Shown in pieces: positions 1 through 10,456 of a stretch of DNA of 37,897 nt. Position 1 is the stretch's first letter. Every line of letters starts with the position of its first letter. Under the pieces are notes generated by a model. That model was not told the DNA's origin, did no database searches, and saw nothing but the letters and a program-made list of their open reading frames with translations. The DNA lies in the NCBI GenBank assembly GCA_026224805.1, contig JAMFRN010000181.1, positions 1-37,897 on the forward strand, given 5' to 3'. Source of the stretch: Nevskia soli. Lineage in GTDB: Bacteria > Pseudomonadota > Gammaproteobacteria > Nevskiales > Nevskiaceae. A program made the translations under genes and the position numbers.

Positions 1-453
1 GAGCTGTACGCGGCCCTGCTACCCTATGTTGCGGCGCTGCCGGTGACTACTCCCGGCTCCACCGTCCCCATCCTGCCTGCCAATCCCGCTGGTTCCACCG
101 GCACCGGCACGGTCACACCGATCAATATCAACACCGCTCCCGAGCCGGTGCTGCTGTCGCTGGCCAGCAATATCACCAACACGGCGGCGGTGGAGAAATT
201 CATCGCCGTGCGCAAGACCCAGCCGGCCACCGCCACCACCGAGATCAGCGGCACCGGTGAATTCGCCTTCATCCCCAGCAGCACCGTTGCCGGCACCGCC
301 GGGGGGCAGGTCGCCATTAGCGTCAACAGTAATTATTTCGAGCTGCAGGCCGAGGTTTTCATTGGCAGCGGTCGCCTCGCGTTGTACAGTGTTCTCTACC
401 GGCCGAGCAGCGGCGTATCCGTCGTGCTCGCTCATAGCACCAATACCGAATAA
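1..453 (+). CDS. gspK: GspK, type II secretion minor pseudopilin (C-terminal part)
   Basis: The frame is open from the first base of the window, so the N-terminus, including the prepilin signal, lies outside. The visible 150 residues include the segment ININTAPEPVLLSLA, the typical GspK 'NINTA' helix-hairpin-helix-like stretch, followed by a beta-rich tail ending near LYSVLYR. GspK caps the type II secretion pseudopilus together with GspI and GspJ in the inner membrane and periplasm. gspL, gspM and gspN follow in the standard order, which supports the call. The family match is from recognised motifs and context, not from a search. Confidence 0.85.
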   Translation, partial: ELYAALLPYVAALPVTTPGSTVPILPANPAGSTGTGTVTPININTAPEPVLLSLASNITNTAAVEKFIAVRKTQPATATTEISGTGEFAFIPSSTVAGTAGGQVAISVNSNYFELQAEVFIGSGRLALYSVLYRPSSGVSVVLAHSTNTE

Positions 454-480
454 TCAGCCGTCCTAGCCCGCCGCCTTACT

Positions 481-1710
481 GTGCGCGAAACCCTGTATAT
501 CCGCCTGCGTCAACCTTCCGGTGACGCGCCGACACCCTATGCCGTGGTCAGTACCGACGGCCTGGGTGGGGCGCCCGCCAGCGTGTTCGTGCGCGAGGCC
601 CCCCTGCGCGAAGTGATCGCCCAAGCCGGCGGCCGCAAGCTGGTGGTGTTTGTGCCCGGAGCGGAAGTGCGGCTGACCCAGGTCAAGGTGCCGGCCAGGC
701 AGCCGGCCAAGGTCCTGCAGGCCGCCCCGTTCGTGCTGGAGGACCAGCTTGCCGACGATGTCGAAACCCTGCACTTCGCCCTGGGGCCGCGGCAGCCGGA
801 TGGCGCCTTCCCGGTGGCAGTGGCCTCGCACTCGCACATGCAGGAGTGGCTGGCGCCGTTCCGCGAGCACAACGTCCTGCCCGAAGCTCTGATCCCCGAA
901 ACCCTGGCGCTGCCCTGGGACGAGGGCGGCCCCTGGACGGTTCTGCCCGAGCCCGATCACCTGACCGCCCGCACCGGCGCATTCAACGGCTTCAGCTGCG
1001 TGCCGGAGGATTTCGAGCTGTTCCTGCAACTGGCCGAGAACGGCAAGCCGCACCCGCTGCGGGTGCTGGTGCCGATGGGTTCGCAGATCGACTACACACC
1101 GTTGCAGCGCCCCCTGGAGCTGCTGCCCGGTTTCAAGCATCCCCTCGAGGCGATGGTGCGGCATCTGCGCCTGGCGCAGGCCATCAACCTGCTGCAGGGC
1201 GGCTACTCGCAGCGCGAGAGCCTGGACCGTTTCTGGCGCCCCTGGCGCTTTGCCGCGGGCCTGCTGGCGGTGGCCTTCGCGCTCGGCATCATCGTCAACA
1301 CGGTCGAGGCGCTGCGCTTCAAGCATGCCGCGGCGGCGCAGCAGAGCGCCAATGAAATGCGCTTCAACGAGCTGTTCCCGGGCCAGCGTGTCGCCGCGGT
1401 GTCGCTCGGCACCCAGGTCGAGCAGCAAGCGCAGATCCTCAGTCACGGCAATGGCCAGGGCGGACCGCTGTCGCTGCTGCAGCAGGCCGCCGACAGCCTG
1501 GTCGCCACTCCGGGACTGACGCTGAACAACGCCGAATATCGCGAGGGCGCCCTGTTCCTCGATCTGAGCGGCACCGACCTGCAACTGCTGGAAAAGCTGC
1601 GCGGCTGGTATGCCAGCCATCGCTGCGCCGTGATGGACGTGCAATCGGCCGATTCCAGCGAAAGCGGCGCCAAGATCCGCCTCAAGCTGACCGCGGGCAA
1701 GTGCTCATGA
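481..1710 (+). CDS. gspL: GspL, type II secretion inner-membrane assembly platform protein
   Basis: A 409-residue protein with a GTG start, beginning RETLYIRL as GspL proteins do. Residues 1 to about 240 form the cytoplasmic actin-like domain that binds the GspE ATPase. One membrane span lies near residues 253-275 (FAAGLLAVAFALGIIVNTV). The rest is a periplasmic ferredoxin-like domain, ending in the beta-strand LKLTAGKCS. No clear Shine-Dalgarno precedes the GTG in the 27-base gap after gspK, so translation may depend on readthrough from gspK. The 3' end overlaps gspM by ATGA. In the cell it links GspE to GspM and the pseudopilus. Confidence 0.9.
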   Translation: MRETLYIRLRQPSGDAPTPYAVVSTDGLGGAPASVFVREAPLREVIAQAGGRKLVVFVPGAEVRLTQVKVPARQPAKVLQAAPFVLEDQLADDVETLHFALGPRQPDGAFPVAVASHSHMQEWLAPFREHNVLPEALIPETLALPWDEGGPWTVLPEPDHLTARTGAFNGFSCVPEDFELFLQLAENGKPHPLRVLVPMGSQIDYTPLQRPLELLPGFKHPLEAMVRHLRLAQAINLLQGGYSQRESLDRFWRPWRFAAGLLAVAFALGIIVNTVEALRFKHAAAAQQSANEMRFNELFPGQRVAAVSLGTQVEQQAQILSHGNGQGGPLSLLQQAADSLVATPGLTLNNAEYREGALFLDLSGTDLQLLEKLRGWYASHRCAVMDVQSADSSESGAKIRLKLTAGKCS

Positions 1711-2249
1711 AATCCCTGCGCGAACAGCTGGAACCGCAACTGGCGCAGCTCAATCGCCAGCTGGCGCCGCTGCGCGCGCGCTTCGAGGCGCTGCAGTCGC
1801 GTGAGCAACTGCTGGTCGCCGCGGCGAGCCTGGTGCTGGCCCTGGTGCTGATCTGGCTGCTGCTGTGGCAGCCCTTCGCCCTGGCCCGCAGCCACCGCGC
1901 CGACGAGCTGGAGTCGGCGCGCGCGATGGCGGTGCGCATCGAGCAGATCGGCGCGCAGCAGCAGGCGCGGCCCGCCAGCACGCTTGCCGTCGGCAACGAC
2001 GTCTCACTGCTCTCCGCGGTGGATCAGGCGAGCAAGGACGGCGTTCTGGGCAAGCCGCTGTCGCGCATCAATCCGGACGGCGACAAGCAGGTGCGCGTGT
2101 GGATCGACGACGTATCGTTCGATGCGCTGCTGCGCTGGGTGGATGACCTGCAGTCTCACTACAACGTGCGCATCGACAACATCGCCGTCGAGCGGCGTCC
2201 GACAGCGGGGGCGGTCAGCGCCCGCCTGACCTTGACGCGCGCGCAATGA
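1707..2249 (+). CDS. gspM: GspM, type II secretion inner-membrane protein
   Basis: A 180-residue protein with a short charged N-terminus, one membrane span near residues 32-54 (LLVAAASLVLALVLIWLLLW) and a periplasmic ferredoxin-like domain. It partners GspL in the assembly platform. The ATG at 1707 overlaps the gspL stop as ATGA, so I prefer it to the in-frame GTG six bases upstream. The N-terminus has the amphipathic coiled-coil-like segment LREQLEPQLAQLNRQLAPL seen in this family. Its stop again overlaps the next start as ATGA, a sign of translational coupling. Confidence 0.88.
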   Translation: MKSLREQLEPQLAQLNRQLAPLRARFEALQSREQLLVAAASLVLALVLIWLLLWQPFALARSHRADELESARAMAVRIEQIGAQQQARPASTLAVGNDVSLLSAVDQASKDGVLGKPLSRINPDGDKQVRVWIDDVSFDALLRWVDDLQSHYNVRIDNIAVERRPTAGAVSARLTLTRAQ

Positions 2250-3043
2250 AAGCACGGACCCTGATCCTGATCGGCCTGCTGGTGTTCCTGTGGACCCTGC
2301 TGCTCACCGCTCCGGCCGCCACTCTCTACGCCTGGTTCGCTTCGCCAACCGCGCCGGTCCATTTCTACGGCGTGGAAGGCAGCGTCGATCAGGGCAAGAT
2401 GCAAACCCTGGGCATCAACGGCCGGCCGCTGCTGCAAAACCTGCGCTGGAGCTTCCAGCCCTGGTGGCTGCCGCTCCTGCGTGCCAGCTTCCACGTCGAT
2501 GGCGGCAACCAGGAACTCAACCTCAAGGGCCGCGCCGACCTGGTGTTCGGCGGGATCAATCTCGCCGGTATCCGCGGTGACGGCAGCATCAAGGCGCTGG
2601 CCGCCGTGGCGGGGTTTCCGTTCGTGCCGATGGATGGCCTGGCCCGTTTCGACATCGACGGCCTGAAGCTGCGCGGCGGCATCCCCCAATCCGCCAGTGG
2701 CATCGTGGAACTGCGCAGCCTGGCCTTCACCCTGGGCAAGAACCCGCTGCCGCTGGGCGATTTCAAGGGCACCATCAGCAACCAGCCGCCCGCCGCCGGC
2801 AGCGGCGGCGACGACAGCATCAAGGTGGCGATCGAAACCCTGTCCGGGCCGCTGGACGCCAGTGGCGAAATCCATCTGCAGGCCAATCGCAGCTACGACT
2901 ACGACGTGCTGATCAAGGCCAAGCCTAACGCCGACCCGCAGCTGGTCAACATCTTGCAGGCCGGCGGCCTGGGCCAGCCGGATACACGCGGCTACTACCA
3001 CTTGCGCAACCGGGGCAACCTGCCCGGCGCGCCGGGCCAATGA
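2246..3043 (+). CDS. gspN: GspN, type II secretion accessory protein
   Basis: A 265-residue protein with an N-terminal membrane anchor (residues about 5-28, LILIGLLVFLWTLLLTAPAA). A mainly beta soluble domain follows, with the GspN-like segments VEGSVDQGKM and LDASGEIHLQ. GspN is an optional part of type II systems; its precise role is unsettled. Start ATG 2246 overlaps gspM by ATGA, and the stop overlaps nudJ by ATGA, so the secretion operon runs directly into housekeeping genes. Family assignment rests on position and general architecture. Confidence 0.82.
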   Translation: MKARTLILIGLLVFLWTLLLTAPAATLYAWFASPTAPVHFYGVEGSVDQGKMQTLGINGRPLLQNLRWSFQPWWLPLLRASFHVDGGNQELNLKGRADLVFGGINLAGIRGDGSIKALAAVAGFPFVPMDGLARFDIDGLKLRGGIPQSASGIVELRSLAFTLGKNPLPLGDFKGTISNQPPAAGSGGDDSIKVAIETLSGPLDASGEIHLQANRSYDYDVLIKAKPNADPQLVNILQAGGLGQPDTRGYYHLRNRGNLPGAPGQ

Positions 3044-3483
3044 GCTGGGATTCGCATATCACGGTCGCCTGCGTGATCGAGCGCGAGGGGCGGTTCCTGC
3101 TGGTGGAGGAACGCGCTGGCGAGGACCTGGTGCTGAACCAGCCCGCCGGGCACTGGGACGAGGGCGAAACCCTCTACGCCGCCGCGCTGCGCGAAACGCT
3201 GGAAGAAAGCGCCTGGGAGGTAGAGCTGATCGCCCTGCTCGGCCTCTATGCCTACAAGCCGGCGCACCTCGATCACGGCTTCCTGCGCGTGGCCTTCGCC
3301 GCAAAAGCCCTGCGGCACCATCCGCAGCAGCCGCTCGACAGCGGCATCGAACGCGCCCTGTGGATGAGCCGCGACGAGCTGGCGGCCTGCGCCGAACGCC
3401 ATCGCAGCCCGATGGTGCTGCGCGGAGTCGATGATTACCTGGCCGGCAAGCGCTATCCGCTCGATCTGGTCAACCATCTGTAA
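3040..3483 (+). CDS. nudJ: NudJ-like Nudix phosphatase
   Basis: A 147-residue Nudix hydrolase. It opens HITVACVIEREGRFLLVEE and ends KRYPLDLVNHL, both close to E. coli NudJ, which hydrolyses HMP-pyrophosphate and nucleoside di/triphosphates. The Nudix box is at residues 37-59: G37, E43, R51, E52, E55 and E56 are present, but the usual glycine near position 58 is alanine. Like nudJ in E. coli it lies just upstream of mnmA, here with one extra gene between. The start overlaps gspN by ATGA. Confidence 0.88.
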   Translation: MSWDSHITVACVIEREGRFLLVEERAGEDLVLNQPAGHWDEGETLYAAALRETLEESAWEVELIALLGLYAYKPAHLDHGFLRVAFAAKALRHHPQQPLDSGIERALWMSRDELAACAERHRSPMVLRGVDDYLAGKRYPLDLVNHL

Positions 3484-3493
3484 TAATTGCCGC

Positions 3494-3955
3494 GTGACCA
3501 GTCCCTTTGACCGCAGTCCCTTGCAGGGCGCTCTTGTCCTGCTGGTCGGCGCCGCGCTTTACACGGTGCTGCTGCCGCAGGTGATCGGCCTGGGTACGGC
3601 GCTGCATGCCCCTGCGTTCCTGTCGTCCCTGATCGGCGACGAGCATGCGCGCTTCTGGCTCTGGTACGAACTGCTCCATACCCTTGTCGTCGTGCTGGTG
3701 AGCCTGCCGTTTGCCTGGGTGCTGTCGCGCCTGTACGCGCGGCGCCTGCTCCCCGTGGCCATGCTGGTCGCGGCGCCTTCGGTGATCTGGATGGGGCTGG
3801 ATTATTTCAGCCTGCGCGAAGAGCTTCTCGATGTGCCGGCGCTGCTGAATACGTTCTACGCCATCGACACCGCCAAAGTAGCCCTCGCCGTGCCGCTGCT
3901 GAGTTTCCTGCTGCTGCCGCGCGCGGCGTCCACGGCGACGGGACAGCGAGCATGA
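3494..3955 (+). CDS. small integral membrane protein of unknown function
   Basis: About 153 residues from a GTG at 3494; an earlier in-frame start at 3431 would lie inside nudJ and give an unlikely hydrophilic leader. Four probable membrane spans are visible: residues about 10-35 (LVLLVGAALYTVLLPQ), 57-80 (LLHTLVVVLVSLPFAWVL), 86-103 and 125-142 (ALAVPLLSFLLLP). I do not recognise the family. It sits between nudJ and mnmA and its stop overlaps the mnmA start (ATGA), so it is probably co-translated with mnmA. No Shine-Dalgarno is obvious. The coding call is strong because the frame fills the gap exactly; the function is unknown. Confidence 0.7.
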   Translation: MTSPFDRSPLQGALVLLVGAALYTVLLPQVIGLGTALHAPAFLSSLIGDEHARFWLWYELLHTLVVVLVSLPFAWVLSRLYARRLLPVAMLVAAPSVIWMGLDYFSLREELLDVPALLNTFYAIDTAKVALAVPLLSFLLLPRAASTATGQRA

Positions 3956-5061
3956 GCACGGCTGCTGCGCATGTCGTGGTCGGCCTTTCCGGCGGCGTCG
4001 ATTCCGCCGTTTGCGCGTGGCTGCTGAAGGAGCAGGGTTACCGTGTGTCGGCGCTGTTCATGGTCAACTGGACCGAGGACGAGGAGGGCTATTGCACCTC
4101 TGCCGAGGATTTCCAGTCGGCACGGGCGGTGTGCGAGGAACTGGACATTCCGCTGCACCGCGTCGATTTCTCCGCCGAATACCGTGCCCGCGTGTTCGAT
4201 CATTTCCTCGCCGGTTATCGCGCCGGCAAGACGCCGAATCCCGACGTGCTGTGCAACCGCGAAGTGAAGTTCCAGCCGTTCCGCGAGCACGCCCTGCGGC
4301 TGGGCGCGGACTTCGTCGCCACCGGTCACTACGCGCGCATCGAACAGGCGGCCGACGGCCCGCGCCTGCTGCGCGCGGTCGACGACAACAAGGACCAAAG
4401 CTATTTCCTGGCGGCGGTGGCGCGCGAGCATTTCGAGCGCGTGCTGTTCCCCATCGGCGGCCTGACCAAGCCGATGGTGCGCGAGATCGCCCGCCGCGCC
4501 GGCCTGCCCAATCACCGCCGCAAGGATTCCACCGGCATCTGCTTCATCGGCGAGCGCGAATTCCGCGGCTTCCTGTCGCAGTATCTGCAACCCAACCCGG
4601 GGCCGATGGAAGACGACGCCGGCCGCGTCATCGGTGAGCATCGCGGGCTGATGTACTACACCCTCGGCCAGCGGCGCGGCCTGGCCCTCGGCGGCCAGCG
4701 CGGTGCGCGTGAGGCGCCCTGGTACGTGATCGGCAAGGATGCCGCGCGCAATACCCTGCTGGTCTCGCAGGCCGCCGATCATCCGCGGCTGATGTCGCGG
4801 CGCATCGCGGCGGCGCCGTTCCACTGGATCCGCCAGCCGGCCCAATTCGAACACCCACTGCAGGCGCGCATCCGCCATCGCCAGTCGCTGCAGCAATGCA
4901 GCGTGCGCGTGCTGGACAACGGCTCGGTTGTCGCCGATTTCGAGCAGCCGCAGCGCGCGGCCGCCGCCGGCCAGTACCTGGTGCTCTACGACGGCGCGGA
5001 ATGCCTCGGCGGCGGCGAGATCGCCAGTGCGCAGAGCATTGAAGCGGACATCGAGGCCTAG
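3952..5061 (+). CDS. mnmA: MnmA, tRNA-specific 2-thiouridylase
   Basis: A 369-residue enzyme that inserts sulfur at C2 of the wobble uridine (U34) of tRNA-Lys, -Glu and -Gln, using ATP and persulfide from the Tus relay. The PP-loop SGGVDSA is at residues 13-19. The catalytic Cys101 (in NPDVLCNREVKF) and Cys197 (in TGICFIGER) match the two E. coli active-site cysteines. C-terminal beta-domain motifs such as TLGQRRGLALGG are present. The ATG start overlaps the preceding membrane protein gene. The stop codon shares the palindrome CTAG with the stop of the opposite-strand hydrolase gene. Confidence 0.96.
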   Translation: MSTAAAHVVVGLSGGVDSAVCAWLLKEQGYRVSALFMVNWTEDEEGYCTSAEDFQSARAVCEELDIPLHRVDFSAEYRARVFDHFLAGYRAGKTPNPDVLCNREVKFQPFREHALRLGADFVATGHYARIEQAADGPRLLRAVDDNKDQSYFLAAVAREHFERVLFPIGGLTKPMVREIARRAGLPNHRRKDSTGICFIGEREFRGFLSQYLQPNPGPMEDDAGRVIGEHRGLMYYTLGQRRGLALGGQRGAREAPWYVIGKDAARNTLLVSQAADHPRLMSRRIAAAPFHWIRQPAQFEHPLQARIRHRQSLQQCSVRVLDNGSVVADFEQPQRAAAAGQYLVLYDGAECLGGGEIASAQSIEADIEA

Positions 5062-6407
5062 CTGGAAGTCCCGTTCAACTGCTGGATGATCAGCGACCGT
5101 GTTGCGTTCCACATGTCCAGGCCGGTTTGCGTGTCCTGGTCGATCAGTAGCACCGCACCGTAATTCAACCCGTTGTCGAACCAGGGCGTACTGCCGTACA
5201 GGCCTGGATCGCTGAATTCCGGCCCCGGGCTGCCCGGGTACAACGACGTAGCGGAAATGAACACACCCAGCCCGTAGCCCGGATAGTCCGGCGCCGCACT
5301 GGAAGAAAACGGCGTGTAGGCCACCGGCAAGCCCGCGATCTGGTTGGTCGTCAGCACCGAAATCGCCGAGGCCGACAGCACCTGCGTGCCGTTGAAGGTG
5401 CCCCCACCCTGCACCATGCCCAGAAAAGTGGCGTAGTCCGCCACATCGCTCATCGCCCCGCCGGCGATGCGCGGGTTGGTCACCGTCGAGGCATCGCCGT
5501 AGCTGAAGCTGGAAATACCGCCTAGCGGCGCGGCGATGGCGCTGTTGAAGAAGGCCTGCCAATTCGCCGCACCCGCAATCAGCGTGGCGACGTAGCCCGC
5601 GACCTGATAATCCGCGCCGCCGTAGTTGAATTCCGCCCCGGGCTGGTACACCAGAGTGGCATTGGCAATGCTCTGCGCGCACTGTTGCAGGGTGGTGCCG
5701 GTTGGCTGATTCAGGCAACCGGGCTGGTTGTTGTTGAGCCCCGGCAGGCCCGAGGTGTGCGCCAGCAGCATGCGCATGGTAATGAGCGCCTTGTCGCTGG
5801 GCCAGGTGATGGGGTTGCCGGCGCTGTTCAGATAGGTGGCGATGGGCGTGTCGAGATTCAGCTTGCCCTGGTCGACCAGGGTCAGAATCGCCGCGGAGGA
5901 CGGCAGCTTGCTGGCCGAGGCCAGCATTTCGACCGTCGACAGGCTCTGATTGCCGCCCGAGCGGGTATACAGCGTGCCGCTGCGGTTGAAGAGCAGGAAG
6001 CTGTAGCCGGCCACCGTGCCCGACGGCGGATTGCTGGAACTGGAGAGAAAGCCGTCAAGGGCGCTGCCCAGCGCGCTCCAGCTGTAGACCCGCACCGAAG
6101 TGCTGGCCTGGACGCTGCCGGCGCTGCTGCTAGCTTGCAGGGTATAGGTGGTGGTGACGGTGGGTGTCACCGGGTAGCTGCTGCGACTGCTGACATCGAT
6201 GGCGCCGGGCTGCAGCAGCACTGTCGAGGCATTGCTGATCGACCAGCTCAGCGTCACCGTTGCACCACTATTGACCACGGCTGCACTGGCATTGAACCCG
6301 CCAATGGCGGGCGCCAGCGTACTTGTGCCACCACCGCTGCCACCGCCGCAGGCCGCCAGACACAGCGCCAACGCCAGCGTTTTCAATCCTTTGATGCGCT
6401 TCAACAT
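5058..6407 (-). CDS. lipoprotein serine hydrolase, beta-lactamase/esterase fold with N-terminal Ig-like domain
   Basis: A 449-residue exported lipoprotein. The signal peptide ends in the lipobox LAAC with Cys20, followed by a Gly/Ser linker. Residues about 32-107 resemble a bacterial Ig-like/PKD domain (VTLSWSISNAST, TTTYTLQAS). Residues about 110-449 are a class C beta-lactamase-like serine hydrolase: SxxK is S164-A-S-K167, followed by LLAHTSGLPG at about 214-223. The second motif reads Y262-G-G, where YxN is usual. The late motif YGSTPWFDNG resembles the GxxGxxPWxD signature of family VIII-type esterases. An extracytoplasmic esterase or peptidase is likely; the substrate cannot be read from sequence. 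Confidence 0.8.
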   Translation of the reverse strand: MLKRIKGLKTLALALCLAACGGGSGGGTSTLAPAIGGFNASAAVVNSGATVTLSWSISNASTVLLQPGAIDVSSRSSYPVTPTVTTTYTLQASSSAGSVQASTSVRVYSWSALGSALDGFLSSSSNPPSGTVAGYSFLLFNRSGTLYTRSGGNQSLSTVEMLASASKLPSSAAILTLVDQGKLNLDTPIATYLNSAGNPITWPSDKALITMRMLLAHTSGLPGLNNNQPGCLNQPTGTTLQQCAQSIANATLVYQPGAEFNYGGADYQVAGYVATLIAGAANWQAFFNSAIAAPLGGISSFSYGDASTVTNPRIAGGAMSDVADYATFLGMVQGGGTFNGTQVLSASAISVLTTNQIAGLPVAYTPFSSSAAPDYPGYGLGVFISATSLYPGSPGPEFSDPGLYGSTPWFDNGLNYGAVLLIDQDTQTGLDMWNATRSLIIQQLNGTSS

Positions 6408-6420
6408 GCACTGTCCTTGC

Positions 6421-6426
6421 TATAAT
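6421..6426 (+). promoter_or_regulatory. candidate -10 box of acnA
   Basis: A perfect TATAAT lies 59 bases before the acnA ATG, in the 78-base gap between the divergent hydrolase gene and acnA. No convincing -35 hexamer stands at 16-18 bases; the best is TTCAAC at 6400-6405 with 15-base spacing. An activator-dependent or weak -35 promoter is possible. Confidence 0.55.
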
Positions 6427-6485
6427 TCGCGTCGCCGTGGCACGCCCAGCGCGTGTGTGTCCAGATCTTTATCAGGAGAAGAACC

Positions 6486-9137
<2,652 letters not shown>

Positions 9138-9160
9138 GACTGCCGCATAGTTGTCGGAAA

Positions 9161-9189
9161 CAGGGGCGCTTCGGCGCCCCTGTTTTTTT
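9161..9189 (+). terminator. intrinsic terminator of acnA
   Basis: A perfect 9-bp stem, CAGGGGCGC with GCGCCCCTG, closed by a TTCG tetraloop and followed by seven T residues. It begins 24 bases after the acnA stop codon. Confidence 0.95.
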
Positions 9190-9218
9190 ATCCCCGCCTG
9201 CGCGGGGATGACGCAAGT
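9190..9218. repeat. REP-like palindrome (ATCCCCGC hairpin + GACGCAAG)
   Basis: ATCCCCGC (9190-9197), a CTGC loop and GCGGGGAT (9202-9209), followed by GACGCAAG. The same GACGCAAG tail ends the paired hairpins near 24031-24107. It fits a dispersed intergenic palindrome family of the 'TCATCCCCGC...GCGGGGATGAC' sort. It directly follows the T-tract of the acnA terminator. Confidence 0.6.
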
Positions 9219-9225
9219 TGATTTC

Positions 9226-9510
9226 TTACGCGAGGAATTCGCAAAGATAAGCCGCAGGCCCGCCGACCGCCTGCACGTCGAAGCCGCTGTTGGCGCCGAT
9301 CTCGAAGTAAGTGCCGGCCGCAAAACTGGCCCAGGCGCCGCCGATGTTGGCGCGCAGCAGGCCGCTGATCACGGTCATGCGCTCCGCCGCGGCGGTATTG
9401 AAATGGTGCTGCTCACCGCCGGCAATGACGCCGACCGTGGCGCGTAGGCCGTTGCGCTCGAAGCCGATGGACTGGACCGCGCCGTTGAAGTAGCTGTTGT
9501 GTTTCAGCAT
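9226..9510 (-). CDS. ppnP: PpnP, pyrimidine/purine nucleoside phosphorylase
   Basis: A 94-residue cupin-like protein, the same length as E. coli YaiE/PpnP. It starts MLKHNSYFNGAVQSIGFE and contains the family signature AERMTVISGLL and the C-terminal YLCEFL. PpnP phosphorolyses several nucleosides to base and ribose 1-phosphate in the cytoplasm. The chosen ATG (9508-9510) matches the family N-terminus and follows an AGAGGG-like ribosome-binding site; longer in-frame extension upstream is not supported. It stands alone, divergent from parA. Confidence 0.9.
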   Translation of the reverse strand: MLKHNSYFNGAVQSIGFERNGLRATVGVIAGGEQHHFNTAAAERMTVISGLLRANIGGAWASFAAGTYFEIGANSGFDVQAVGGPAAYLCEFLA

Positions 9511-9537
9511 GAAATAATGCCCTCTGAATCGTGGAAA

Positions 9538-9556
9538 ACCCGGAGCATATCCGGGT
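9538..9556. repeat. inverted repeat ACCCGGA-N5-TCCGGGT
   Basis: A perfect 7-bp inverted repeat with a 5-base spacer, 28 bases upstream of the ppnP start in the ppnP-parA intergenic region. It could be an operator or a leader hairpin for ppnP. No bound protein can be named. Confidence 0.4.
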
Positions 9557-9603
9557 CGGGCATCGTAGCCGCTGGCGGGCTTTTGCAAAAGTTTTGGGGG
9601 CGA

Positions 9604-9634
9604 TTGCCAGTTCCGGCACGAAACTGGCGATAAT
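9604..9634 (+). promoter_or_regulatory. candidate parA promoter with overlapping inverted repeat
   Basis: A -35-like TTGCCA (9604-9609) and a -10-like GATAAT (9629-9634) stand 19 bases apart. They enclose the inverted repeat GCCAGTT (9606-9612) and AACTGGC (9622-9628). The repeat lies in the spacer, as expected of an operator. A separate 12-bp palindrome, CTTTTGCAAAAG, lies at 9580-9591. Spacing is longer than optimal, so the promoter call is tentative. Confidence 0.4.
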
Positions 9635-9691
9635 GACCGCAAGGCATTTTTCAAGAATCCATTTTTTCGCCTGGCTCGGAGTAGTTCCCGG

Positions 9692-10456
9692 ATGATCCGT
9701 CGTGTGGTGTTCAACCAGAAAGGTGGCGTCGGCAAGACCACCATCGTCTGCAATCTCGCCGCCATCGCGGCTTCGCGCGGCCTGCGCACCCTCGTGATCG
9801 ACCTCGACACCCAGGGCAATGCCACCCAATACCTGCTCGGCGGCAAGCCCGGCAAGGCCGACCGCACCATCGGCGATTTCTTCGAATCGACCCTGGGCTT
9901 CTCGCTGCAGACGCCGCCTTTCGTCACCTACGCCACCAATACCCCGTTCGAAAACCTCGACGTGGTGGCCTCCGACACACGCCTGGAGGACCTGCAGGTC
10001 AAGCTGGAAGCCAAGCAGAAGGTGCAGAAACTGCGCCAGGCACTGGACAAGCTCAAGGGCTACGACGCGATCTTCATCGATACGCCGCCGGCGCTGAACT
10101 TCTACAGCCGCTCCGCCCTGATCGCGGCCAACCGCTGCCTGATCCCCTTCGACTGCGACGAATTCGCCCGCCAGGCCCTGTACACCCTGCTCGACAACCT
10201 GAAAGAGATTCGCGCCGATCACAACGACGACCTGGAGATCGAGGGCATCGTGGTCAACCAGTTCCAGGGCCGCGCCAAGCTGCCGGCGCGGGTGGTGGCG
10301 GAACTGCGCGAGGAAGGCCAGCCGGTGCTGGAGCAGACCCTGTCGAGTTCGGTGCGGGTCAAGGAATCCCACGAGCGGCACCTGCCGATGATCCAGCTCG
10401 AGCCGGGTCACCGCGTCACGCAGGAATACATCGCCCTCTACGACGCATTAGATTAA
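9692..10456 (+). CDS. ParA/Soj-family P-loop ATPase, orphan
   Basis: A 254-residue ParA-like ATPase. The deviant Walker A motif KGGVGKTT lies at residues 9-16, the A' motif is IDLDTQGN, and IDTPP is Walker B. Proteins of this group form ATP-dependent dimers that bind DNA and position chromosomes, plasmids or other cargo. No parB, parS-like array or replication gene is next to it, and the true chromosomal parAB would normally sit near gidA/mnmG. It is therefore an orphan ParA with unknown cargo. It converges with the DegV gene, the two stops abutting at 10456/10457. The family call is firm; the role is not. Confidence 0.85.
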   Translation: MIRRVVFNQKGGVGKTTIVCNLAAIAASRGLRTLVIDLDTQGNATQYLLGGKPGKADRTIGDFFESTLGFSLQTPPFVTYATNTPFENLDVVASDTRLEDLQVKLEAKQKVQKLRQALDKLKGYDAIFIDTPPALNFYSRSALIAANRCLIPFDCDEFARQALYTLLDNLKEIRADHNDDLEIEGIVVNQFQGRAKLPARVVAELREEGQPVLEQTLSSSVRVKESHERHLPMIQLEPGHRVTQEYIALYDALD

